A DNA stretch of 64,000 bases from Terriglobales bacterium. Lineage in GTDB: Bacteria; Acidobacteriota; Terriglobia; Terriglobales; Acidobacteriaceae. The stretch spans positions 114,341-178,340 of the forward strand of contig DATHMF010000086.1 of NCBI GenBank assembly GCA_035487355.1, given 5' to 3'. Under the pieces are notes generated by a model. That model worked only from the letters and a program-made list of their open reading frames with translations. It did not search any database and was not told the DNA's origin. Position numbers and translations under genes: made by a program. Each line of letters begins with the position of its first letter. The first letter of the stretch is position 1. Shown here in pieces: positions 44,042 to 51,699 of this stretch.

Positions 44042-45676
44042 CTATGCCTTAACTGTGACGGCGCTGGCGACGGCTGCTCTCGTCCACTCTCCATCCACTA
44101 AGCGCCAGATATCCCGCGGATTCTCGTCTTTCAACTCTGCCGGCAAGTATTCATGGGGAAAGTCCTGATAGCAAACCGGACGCGCGAAGCGCAAGATGGC
44201 CGCCGTACCAACCGATGTAAAACGCGAGTCCGTGGTCGCGGGATAAGGTCCGCCGTGGTGCATGGCGGGTGCGACCTCCACACCGGTAGGAACACCGCCA
44301 AAGACCAGCCGCCCCGTTTTTTCTCGAAGGATTTCGATTAACTCGCCGTGCTCTTTCAGGTCTTGTGTAGTGGCGTGAATAGTAACCGTGAGTTGGCCCT
44401 CAAGGCTCTGCGCAATCTCTTTTAGCTGATCGCCTGACTCACACGCTACAACCAGGGTGGAAGGGCCAAAAAGTTCTTCATGCAACTCGGGATTTTTCAG
44501 GAACGATTGCGCTTTAGTGGCAAACACTGCCGCTTGCGCTTGGTTCTTTGATTTTTCGAGCGGGGATTTCTCCGGAGACACCGGTGGAGTAGCGGCAACA
44601 AGCTGAAGAGCGGCAGTATGGAGCCTCTCGCCAAGACCACTTGCATAACGCGCAGCGATTCCGGCATGGAGCATCGTGCCTGCGGGCGTCGAGCTCACGC
44701 CCGCGCCTAGCCTTTGTCCGAACTCATCCAGGTTCGCGCCGCCCAAGCCGACCACCAATCCCGGTTTGGTACAGAATTGCCCAACACCCACGGTCACTGA
44801 CTTCGCCAGACTCTGGGCCAGCTCCGCCCCGCGCTCCTTCAACGCTCCTGGAAACACAAAGACCGGATTGATGCTGCCCATCTCGGAAAAAACCGGAATG
44901 GGTGTGGGTCGGGTGGCGGCTGCATCAAACAGGGCACGCCCGGCCTGGAGCGAACCAGTGAAGCCGACAGCACGAGTTGATCTGTGGCGTACAAGGGTTA
45001 AGCTGACATCCGGCGTCGTGCCCTGCACCATGGAAAAGACTCCCGCCGGCATCTTGCAGGCGCGTGCTGCTTCTTGAATCACGCGGGCCGCCATCTCTGA
45101 TGTACCCGGATGCGCGGGATGCGCCTTGGTCACAACCGGATTCCCTGCCGCCAGCGCCGAGGCTGTATCGCCTCCACAGATGGAAAATGCTAAGGGAAAA
45201 TTGCTGGCGCCAAAAACGACGACTGGGCCGATAGGAACCAGCATTCTTCGCAGATCGGGCTTGGGCACAGGCTTGCGGTCTGGGTCAGGACGATCAATGC
45301 GTGCATCCACCCATGAACCCTCGCGGATTAGCGCCGCGAACATCCGGAGCTGGCCCATCGTTCGTCCGCGCTCGGAGAGGAGTCGCGGCTCGGGGAGTGC
45401 CGTCTCGGCGTGAGCGCGCGCGATTAGCTCCTGACCTAATCCTTCGAGGCCCGCAGCAATTGCTTCCAGAAATTTGGCAATCGCTTCGGCGGGCTGGCGG
45501 CGATACTCCGCGAATGCTTCTTCCGCTAAATCAAGCGCATGGGCTGACTCGGCTTCGGTTGCCTGGTGAATAACAGGATCCAATTCCTGTCCCGTTGCGG
45601 GATTCACCGCCCGAAAAGTTGTCTTACCCGATTTCGCTATCTCTGCGCCAAGAATGTTGCCACCATGCAATTCCAT
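44042..45676 (-). CDS. Aldehyde dehydrogenase, likely ketoglutarate semialdehyde dehydrogenase
   Basis: 544 residues of the NAD(P)-dependent aldehyde dehydrogenase superfamily, of the subgroup related to Azospirillum KGSADH-II/III. The nucleophile is Cys302 in GVGQFCTKPG; the general-base glutamate is in FSEMGSINPVFV. In the D-glucarate pathway this enzyme oxidises 2,5-dioxopentanoate to 2-oxoglutarate, the last step. It lies next to the dehydratase genes but on the opposite strand, sharing a 79-base divergent promoter region with gudD that carries the palindrome CAAGTATACTTG. The length is normal for the subgroup. Confidence 0.88.
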   Translation of the reverse strand: MELHGGNILGAEIAKSGKTTFRAVNPATGQELDPVIHQATEAESAHALDLAEEAFAEYRRQPAEAIAKFLEAIAAGLEGLGQELIARAHAETALPEPRLLSERGRTMGQLRMFAALIREGSWVDARIDRPDPDRKPVPKPDLRRMLVPIGPVVVFGASNFPLAFSICGGDTASALAAGNPVVTKAHPAHPGTSEMAARVIQEAARACKMPAGVFSMVQGTTPDVSLTLVRHRSTRAVGFTGSLQAGRALFDAAATRPTPIPVFSEMGSINPVFVFPGALKERGAELAQSLAKSVTVGVGQFCTKPGLVVGLGGANLDEFGQRLGAGVSSTPAGTMLHAGIAARYASGLGERLHTAALQLVAATPPVSPEKSPLEKSKNQAQAAVFATKAQSFLKNPELHEELFGPSTLVVACESGDQLKEIAQSLEGQLTVTIHATTQDLKEHGELIEILREKTGRLVFGGVPTGVEVAPAMHHGGPYPATTDSRFTSVGTAAILRFARPVCYQDFPHEYLPAELKDENPRDIWRLVDGEWTRAAVASAVTVKA

Positions 45677-45707
45677 ATTTCACCTAAACTGGACGACCAA
45701 TGACAGG

Positions 45708-45719
45708 CAAGTATACTTG
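45708..45719. promoter_or_regulatory. CAAGTATACTTG palindrome, candidate operator of the glucarate genes
   Basis: It is a perfect 12-bp dyad in the gap between the divergent dehydrogenase (minus) and dehydratase (plus) genes. Its TATAC centre resembles GntR-family operators of sugar acid regulons. One site could control both transcripts. No regulator gene is in the cluster. Confidence 0.5.
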
Positions 45720-45755
45720 ATAAGCGTTATTGAAAAATCACGACGGTATTGACCT

Positions 45756-47072
45756 ATGCGAATTGTTGAAATGCGCGTCCACTCGATTGCTATCGCAGAC
45801 CCACCGCTGCGCAGCTCTTATGGCCTGCACGCGCCCTATGCTCTGCGAACGGTCCTTGAGCTTAAGAGCGATGACGGGGTTACCGGCATCAGCGAGACCC
45901 ACGGAGGCGACACCATCGCCCGCGGATTCGAAGCTTTGAAGCCACGTATCATCGGAGCAGGCGCCGACCCGTATCGTCTAGCCGGGTTGCTGTTGCCGAT
46001 GATCGAAGACGATCCCAAAGGCACGAGCCTCGACCGCTCTCAGACTTATCACGTTCCTGGGGAAAATCCGCTCGACGCTGCGGCGCGTCTTTACTCGGCC
46101 ATCGAGATTGCTTCTCTTGATCTCATTGGGAAGTCAGTGGGAAAGCCGGTCTGCGATCTTCTTGGCGGCAGAGTACGCGATGCAGTTCCGTTTTCAGCCT
46201 ATCCGTTCTATAAGCATGCCGGCGGCGGCGGTGAAGGCGCTGATGCCCGCCCGGACGAATACGGCGAAGCCCTCACTCCTGAGGCATTGGTCAAACAAGT
46301 GAAGCAGATGGTCGCCAGGTATGGCTTTCGGGATATCAAGTTCAAGACTGGCGTACTTGATCCAGAGGTCGAAGTTGAAACGGTCAAACAACTTCGCTCC
46401 GCGCTCGGACCCGGCGTGCCTTTGCGAATGGACCCAAACTGCGCATGGTCAGTAGAAACCTCCGTGCGCGTCGGAAAGGCGTTGGCCAAAGAATTGGGCA
46501 ATGGCGGATACCTCGAAGATCCCGCTGCCGGCATAGATGGCATGGCAGAGGTACGACGCACACTGTTGCAGGCAGGCATTGACACGCCGCTGGCGAGCAA
46601 TGTAGCCGTAACATCGTTTGCCGACATTCCCGAATCGGTAAAGAAAGACGCAGTGCAGGTTATCCTTTGCGATCCTCATTACTGGGGCGGCTTGCGGCAG
46701 GTACAGCACCTGGGCAAGGTCTGCCGGACCTTCAACCTCGGACTTTCCATGCACTCCAACACTCACCTCGGCGTCTCGCTCATGGCCATGGCCCACGCCG
46801 CCGCTGCTACACCACATTTGACGTACGCGTGTGACACGCATTATCCCTGGCAATCGGAAAAAGATGAGATCGTGGCCGGCGGCCGCGTGCCGATTATCGA
46901 TGGATGCGTGCGCATCCCCGATAAACCCGGCCTGGGCGTCGAGTTAGATTACGATCAACTGGCCCGTGGCCGTGAGCGTTACGCTACCTGCCTCTACCGC
47001 AAGCGCGACGACGCAGAACAAATGCGAAAACATGTAGATTCTGGTTGGAAACGCATACTTCCCCGTTGGTAA
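45756..47072 (+). CDS. gudD: Glucarate dehydratase (enolase superfamily)
   Basis: 438 residues. Glucarate dehydratase removes water from D-glucarate to give 5-dehydro-4-deoxyglucarate. The mandelate-racemase-like enolase barrel carries Lys195-x-Lys197 in DIKFKTG, the metal ligands in RMDPNCAW and YLEDPAAG and in SNVAVTSF, and the catalytic His333 in SMHSNTHLGVS, all matching E. coli GlucD. The N-terminal capping domain includes RSSYGLHAPYALRTVLE. It is the first plus-strand gene of the cluster, 25 bases before the next. Confidence 0.93.
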   Translation: MRIVEMRVHSIAIADPPLRSSYGLHAPYALRTVLELKSDDGVTGISETHGGDTIARGFEALKPRIIGAGADPYRLAGLLLPMIEDDPKGTSLDRSQTYHVPGENPLDAAARLYSAIEIASLDLIGKSVGKPVCDLLGGRVRDAVPFSAYPFYKHAGGGGEGADARPDEYGEALTPEALVKQVKQMVARYGFRDIKFKTGVLDPEVEVETVKQLRSALGPGVPLRMDPNCAWSVETSVRVGKALAKELGNGGYLEDPAAGIDGMAEVRRTLLQAGIDTPLASNVAVTSFADIPESVKKDAVQVILCDPHYWGGLRQVQHLGKVCRTFNLGLSMHSNTHLGVSLMAMAHAAAATPHLTYACDTHYPWQSEKDEIVAGGRVPIIDGCVRIPDKPGLGVELDYDQLARGRERYATCLYRKRDDAEQMRKHVDSGWKRILPRW

Positions 47073-47097
47073 ACTCGTAATTTGATTTTGGTGAACA

Positions 47098-48012
47098 ATG
47101 ACAATGACTAAACCTGAAGAACTTCGCAGCAAACTTCGCGGTGTAATTGCATTTCCGGTGACTCCTTTCAAGCATGATTTCTCTCTTGATATCAGTGGAT
47201 TGAAGAAAAATCTTCAAGAGTTACTTAAGTATCCAATCAGTGCTGTGGTTGCAGCCGGTGGCACGGGCGAGATGTATTCACTGACGCCAGCGGAACATCA
47301 AGAGGTGGTAAAGACCACGGTAGAAGAAGTACGCGGCAAGGTCCCGGTAATTGCCGGCACCGGCTTCAACCGGCAAATTGGGATAGAGCTGGCGCAACAA
47401 TCGGCGCGTGCGGGTGCGGATGCGATTCTCGCCCTGCCTCCTTATTATCCTGGCGCCGATGAGGGAGCGCTTGCCGAGTATTACGCTGCCATCGGCGCCG
47501 CAACTCCGCTGGGACTTTTTGTTTACAGCCGCGACTGGGTAAATCCGGGGCCGGAGTGGGTTGAAAAGCTGGCAGCAAAGATCCCCAACCTGGTCGGATG
47601 GAAAGACGGACAAGGCGATATCCGGCGCTATCAGCAGATCATGAATCGGGTAGGTGACCGGCTCTACTGGATCGGTGGCATCGGCGACGACTGTGTGCCG
47701 GGTTACTACAGTATCGGAATCCGCACTTATACCTCGAGCATCGCCACAGTTGCACCTAAGCTTTCGCTGCAGCTTCACGAGACTGCTTCCGCTGGAAATA
47801 GCGCCGCACTTTTGCAGCTCATGAAAGACTATGTAATTCCGCTTTACACTCTGCGTGCACGGCGCAAAGGCTACGAGGTCACGGTCATGAAAGAGATGAT
47901 GAACATCGCAGGTCTGGCAGCCGGTCCGGTGCGGCCGCCGCTTCCCGCCATGAATCCGGAAGACTTGTCGGAGCTGCGCAAGATGATGGAACTCTGGAAG
48001 CCGGTGCTGTAG
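47098..48012 (+). CDS. 5-dehydro-4-deoxyglucarate dehydratase
   Basis: 304 residues of the DapA/N-acetylneuraminate lyase family. It dehydrates and decarboxylates 5-dehydro-4-deoxyglucarate to 2,5-dioxopentanoate. Schiff-base Lys169 lies in NLVGWKDGQGD, with GGTGEMYSLTPAEH (carboxylate-binding loop) and LFVYSRDW (catalytic tyrosine) earlier. The WKDG form is characteristic of this branch. With gudD upstream and the MFS gene downstream it completes the pathway between glucarate and the semialdehyde. Confidence 0.92.
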   Translation: MTMTKPEELRSKLRGVIAFPVTPFKHDFSLDISGLKKNLQELLKYPISAVVAAGGTGEMYSLTPAEHQEVVKTTVEEVRGKVPVIAGTGFNRQIGIELAQQSARAGADAILALPPYYPGADEGALAEYYAAIGAATPLGLFVYSRDWVNPGPEWVEKLAAKIPNLVGWKDGQGDIRRYQQIMNRVGDRLYWIGGIGDDCVPGYYSIGIRTYTSSIATVAPKLSLQLHETASAGNSAALLQLMKDYVIPLYTLRARRKGYEVTVMKEMMNIAGLAAGPVRPPLPAMNPEDLSELRKMMELWKPVL

Positions 48013-48112
48013 CGCTTTCGAATTGATGCCGTAGCCGATCCTACGACCGGTTCAGTTGTGATACTTTGGATGCGCATCGAACCAGCGTTCTCAGTGTTCT
48101 CATAAACGAACA

Positions 48113-49489
48113 ATGTCCCAACCCACTGTTCAGCCGGCCGATCAGGCCGTCACCTCGGTTCGCCCGACGACTAGACGCTGGCAGATCCTGGCGTGGCTCT
48201 GCAGCCTGGCAGCGATAACCTACATTGGCCGCATCGGCACCATTCAGGTTCGTGAAGACATCGAAAGCAGCCTGCACCTGACGCCTGACATAACCGCCTG
48301 GGCGCTTTTTTCCGCATTCAATCTGGCCTATGCGATCTTCGAGATACCGAGCGGCCGGCTGGGCGACAAACTGGGCCCGCGCAAGGTGCTCACTCGAATC
48401 GTCTTGTGCTGGATGGCCTTCACCGCGCTCACCGGCGCCGCGTGGAACCGCGGAAGCCTGGCGTTCTTCCGCTTTCTCTTCGGTGCAGGCGAGGCCGGCG
48501 CGTTCCCCAACATAGCGCGCGCCTCGCGTGAATGGTTCCCTTTTAGGGAACGTGGTCTGGCCCAAGGCTTGATATGGATGTCCGCCCGCTGGGGTGGCGC
48601 CATCGCACCTCTACTGATGATGACCCTGGCTCTTCCCTTCGGAAAGCCCGGGGGATGGCGTGGCGCCTTTGTGCTGATGGGAATGTTGGGCGTCATATGG
48701 GTGTGGGCGTTCTATAAGAATTTCCGCGACACTCCCCACGAGGACGCCAAAGCCAACGAAGCCGAACGCGCATTGATCGCCGGGGGGGCGCGGGACACCT
48801 CCAAGCCTGCGCCGCTCTCGTGGTCCACCATGCTCGCCAGTCCTACTTTGTGGTCGCTCAGCTTGATGTATTTTTGCAGCAACGCCGGTTGGTCATTTTT
48901 TGGCTCCTGGATCACTCCTTATTTGAAGAAAGATCTGCACCTTTCAGGTCTTTCGTTGGTGTTGGCCTCGGGCGGACCGCTCTTCTTTGGCGGCATCTCA
49001 TGTCTTCTCGGTGGTTTTCTCACCGACCGGCAAGTCCGCCTATGGGGAAGGCGCTGGGGACGCACACTGCTAGGCGTGGTCTCCTATGGCGTAGCAGGAG
49101 CGTTATTGCTGCTAACCATCCTGGCCACAGCCAAACATGTCGCGCTCGCCTACGTGGCACTTTGTCTTTCTTCTTTTATTAAGGATTTCGGCCTTGCCTC
49201 AAGCTGGGCAACAACGATTGACGTTGGCCATCGTTACTCCGGCACCGTTGCCGGGGTGATGAACTCGCTGGGCAACCTCGGCCAGGTTGTGAGCCCACCG
49301 ATTGTGGCCTGGATGGCGGTCTGGGCCGGCACAGCCGGCCATCCCAGTTGGAAGGCGACTTTGTATTATTACGCCGCTATGTTCTTCATCGCGTCATTAG
49401 CCTGGCTGTTTGTGAACCCACGCAAGGTGATTGTTTATTCGGAAGCAGACCAGCAACGCCTGCGTGCTGAAGGGCAGCTGGGTGTGTGA
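48113..49489 (+). CDS. MFS transporter, likely for glucarate or a related sugar acid
   Basis: 458 residues with twelve membrane helices and a polar N-terminus of about 25 residues. The features RIVLCWMAFTALTGAAW and LFGAGEAGAFPNIARASREW belong to the anion:cation symporter branch (ExuT/GudP-like) that imports organic anions with a cation. It lies 100 bases after the dehydratase gene in the same direction, so uptake and breakdown are encoded together. The substrate is inferred from the neighbours. Confidence 0.86.
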   Translation: MSQPTVQPADQAVTSVRPTTRRWQILAWLCSLAAITYIGRIGTIQVREDIESSLHLTPDITAWALFSAFNLAYAIFEIPSGRLGDKLGPRKVLTRIVLCWMAFTALTGAAWNRGSLAFFRFLFGAGEAGAFPNIARASREWFPFRERGLAQGLIWMSARWGGAIAPLLMMTLALPFGKPGGWRGAFVLMGMLGVIWVWAFYKNFRDTPHEDAKANEAERALIAGGARDTSKPAPLSWSTMLASPTLWSLSLMYFCSNAGWSFFGSWITPYLKKDLHLSGLSLVLASGGPLFFGGISCLLGGFLTDRQVRLWGRRWGRTLLGVVSYGVAGALLLLTILATAKHVALAYVALCLSSFIKDFGLASSWATTIDVGHRYSGTVAGVMNSLGNLGQVVSPPIVAWMAVWAGTAGHPSWKATLYYYAAMFFIASLAWLFVNPRKVIVYSEADQQRLRAEGQLGV

Positions 49490-49574
49490 GCTGCCAGTGC
49501 GCACATTTGACAACCAGGCAGGAAGATTCTTGTCGGACGAAGAAATAGCCAAACAAGTGAAGCCCTTCCACTTG

Positions 49575-49612
49575 AAAAAGATTGATGGGACGAGAAAAAA
49601 AGATTGATGGGA
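49575..49612. repeat. 16-bp direct repeat after the MFS gene
   Basis: AAAAAGATTGATGGGA occurs at 49575-49590 and 49597-49612, 22 bp apart, in the gap between the convergent MFS and universal stress protein genes. No other feature is visible in that gap. Confidence 0.7.
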
Positions 49613-49667
49613 AAATCGCTGTATCTTCACACTGCCTTACGAATGGCGATGCCTGAGATACGTAGAT

Positions 49668-50603
49668 TTACCTTCGAGACGCGCGCACTCCTGTCGCCTG
49701 GGGCGCATGTTGCATCATGCCTGATGTAATTCGGATAGAGCTTCCCTCCTCGGTTTTCACAGGCTCGGGAACGACTAGTACCGGGCAATAGGATGAGCAG
49801 GCCACCTCGTACGCGGTACCGCCGACAAAATGGCCTGGCTTATGCGGATTGGCTCCGAGCCCGCGCGCTCCCATGATGATCATGTCACTGCGGAGTTCGG
49901 CGGCAGTTTCAAGTATTTTCTGCTCTGGCTGACCGAATCTCACCACACACCCTATTCTTCTTGATGCCTGTTCTTCTTGTCCCACGGCCTTGACGCGCAG
50001 CCAATCACGCAGTCCTTCTAAAGCAACATCATATTCACAGGTTGCGCCTTCGCCCGACTCTGATTCAACTTGCAAGACAAACAGCTTCGCCTCGTGGTCT
50101 TTCGCGATCCTGAACGCGTGCTGCAAGGCATGGACTGAGGCCGCGGACCGGTCAGTGGCACACAATACATTTCGGACTCCAATTTGTAGGATATCGGTCT
50201 CGAAGGAATGGGGGCCAAGAACAAGCACCGGCCATCCTGTTCTTTGAAACATTGCTTCTGTGACCGAACCATTCAGCCACTTCCCTATTCTGGTTCGCTT
50301 GTTGATCTCCAGCACCCGCAGGTCTGGATGGCTCTCTTCTAGTTGCTTCAGGAGACCAATGATAGCGGACTCCCTTAGACCACAAACTCCCAGCGCTTGC
50401 ACCACGAAGACATCCGGGGGGATACCCAAAGCTTTTGCAATTTCCGCGGCAAGCGGGACCCGCTGCGGTAGAGAAAGAACGACCGCTTCGCGACGTGTTG
50501 AAGGCTGCATCTCAGTCGCTGGAGCTGGATCGAGCTCGCTTACGTTACGAAAAATCAACTGAGGGCCAGGTTCGAAAGAATTCATTTTCTCCTCCAAACT
50601 CAT
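49668..50603 (-). CDS. Chimeric universal stress protein with phosphoribosyltransferase fragment
   Basis: 311 residues. Residues 39-74 (VVLSLPQRVPLAAEIAKALG, then IPPDVFVVQALGVCG) match the front of a phosphoribosyltransferase but lack the catalytic part. Residues 75-133 look like the last half of a USP (ITGSVTEAMFQRT-like NGSVTEAMFQRTGWPVLVLG). Residues 141-280 form a complete USP with the ATP-binding loop GARGLGANPHKPGHFVGGTA. It begins with the leader MSLEEKMNSFEPGP also found on the next gene. USPs help survival under stress. The N-terminal mosaic suggests gene fusion and decay. Confidence 0.78.
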   Translation of the reverse strand: MSLEEKMNSFEPGPQLIFRNVSELDPAPATEMQPSTRREAVVLSLPQRVPLAAEIAKALGIPPDVFVVQALGVCGLRESAIIGLLKQLEESHPDLRVLEINKRTRIGKWLNGSVTEAMFQRTGWPVLVLGPHSFETDILQIGVRNVLCATDRSAASVHALQHAFRIAKDHEAKLFVLQVESESGEGATCEYDVALEGLRDWLRVKAVGQEEQASRRIGCVVRFGQPEQKILETAAELRSDMIIMGARGLGANPHKPGHFVGGTAYEVACSSYCPVLVVPEPVKTEEGSSIRITSGMMQHAPQATGVRASRR

Positions 50604-50800
50604 GGCACTATCTTAACGGCATAACAGCAAATCTCGTATGACTATAGATGCATTCCCGCACGATTAAATTCCCATTGTGGGAGTGGTTTATTTTGGGAAT
50701 GGTTACTATAGTAACTAGGCTTGGAATGCCTGGTTGTGACAAAGAAAGTGCGAGTTACATCCCAAGCAGCTTAGTCGTTCCCAGGTGGATGGCCATTTTG
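50545..50800 (-). repeat. Duplicated leader/promoter, copy 1
   Basis: About 250 bp covering the first codons of the USP gene and its upstream region, repeated in diverged form at 51391-51650 before a different gene. Shared landmarks include ACTATCTTAA, the TCCCATTnTGGGA dyad (50670-50682), GTTAC-N4-GTAAC, GGAATGCCTG and CCCAAGC. Confidence 0.85.
50702..50715. promoter_or_regulatory. GTTACTATAGTAAC dyad upstream of the stress protein gene
   Basis: It is a perfect palindrome, 14 bp, about 100 bases before the USP start. Its counterpart in copy 2 is GGTTACGATAGTAACC. A weaker dyad (TATGACTATAGATGCA, 50637-50652) lies 63 bp closer to the gene. Conservation after duplication suggests a regulator site. 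Confidence 0.55.
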
Positions 50801-50891
50801 CGAAAACCCTGCCTGGCCTTCGACGGAGTAGAGTTGTTCATTTTCAAGAGCTTAAACGGTACTGTTGTTCGCTGGCGCCAAATAAGTCAGG

Positions 50892-51449
50892 TTAAACCCT
50901 GACCTCCCGTGCTGTACTCTCCATAATGTGAGACGACTGAACTTCAAAACTGTCTGTTCCCACCTCTTCAAGAGATCTCCGCAGGTCATGAATTTGACCT
51001 ATCAACCATTTCCGCACGACCTCCTGTATCTCCTTCTGGGTCGCTGTCCGGTAGAGTGACTCAAGCGTCTGGCCATTGGCGGTTAAGACAATATAGCGGC
51101 AAGGGCTCGGCTTAAGCCGGTCTTCCAAAGGTACGAATTGGATCAATGGACACTTCTGGCAATCTTCGTATTCGGCCAATTGCGCACAATGTGGCCCCTC
51201 TTCGAATATTAACGACGCATACCACTTGGGCGCCAATTGGTGGTAGCCGCCTTTTTCAAGAAACTCCAATTCCGCTTCGAGGATGGCAAGCAATGTTGAG
51301 GCGGAATGAGTAAATTTATGCTCGGCCATATCTTCCTGGTTCTTGCCGTCTCGGATGTGTTCCCCGAATATAGGGCCAGTTTCGTTGATGTCCTGAAAAG
51401 GCAGGTGAGGGCCAGTTTCGAAAAAATTCATGTTCTTCTCTAAACTCAT
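50892..51449 (-). CDS. Hypothetical protein sharing the stress-protein leader
   Basis: 185 residues. The N-terminus (MSLEKNMNFFETGPHLPF) is a copy of the leader of the neighbouring universal stress protein, but the rest is unrelated and not recognised. There are four cysteines: one in HCAQLAEYED, two in DCQKCPLIQF (Cys-x2-Cys) and one in SPCRYIVL. It has helical segments before and after and no signal or membrane helix. The cysteines could bind metal or respond to redox state. It shares a duplicated promoter with the USP gene, so it is probably expressed under the same stress. Confidence 0.6.
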   Translation of the reverse strand: MSLEKNMNFFETGPHLPFQDINETGPIFGEHIRDGKNQEDMAEHKFTHSASTLLAILEAELEFLEKGGYHQLAPKWYASLIFEEGPHCAQLAEYEDCQKCPLIQFVPLEDRLKPSPCRYIVLTANGQTLESLYRTATQKEIQEVVRKWLIGQIHDLRRSLEEVGTDSFEVQSSHIMESTAREVRV

Positions 51450-51484
51450 AACACTATCTTAACCGCACAACAGTAAACCTGTTA

Positions 51485-51500
51485 TGTGACGATAGTCACA
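51485..51500. promoter_or_regulatory. CRP/FNR-like dyad TGTGACGATAGTCACA
   Basis: This is a perfect TGTGA-N6-TCACA site, the consensus of CRP-type regulators. It is 36 bases upstream of the hypothetical gene's ATG. The counterpart in copy 1 has drifted. The regulator is unknown. Confidence 0.6.
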
Positions 51501-51548
51501 TTCTGCGCGATGAAAGTCCCATTTTGGGAGAAGTCTGTTTTGGGAAAC

Positions 51549-51564
51549 GGTTACGATAGTAACC
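51549..51564. promoter_or_regulatory. GGTTACGATAGTAACC dyad
   Basis: It is a perfect palindrome except for the GATA centre, conserved with 50702-50715. Its centre lies 64 bp (about six helical turns) from that of the CRP-like dyad, with the same GATA spacer, which suggests that two related dimers bind on one face. Confidence 0.55.
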
Positions 51565-51699
51565 TGGCTTTGAATGCCTGATTGTGAGAAGATTGAGAGC
51601 AAGTTATATCCCAAGCGGCTTCGCCGTGATCGTCCCAGGGTGAATGGCCGCTTGGGAGATCCTACCTGTTCAACTCCTAGTGAAATGCCGATTACGCGC

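Larger units (their letters stand above)
51391..51650 (-). repeat. Duplicated leader/promoter, copy 2
   Basis: It is homologous to 50545-50800 in the same orientation. It contains the first ~20 codons of the hypothetical gene and its upstream region, including the TCCCATTTTGGGA dyad (51517-51529) and two further dyads listed separately. Confidence 0.85.
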
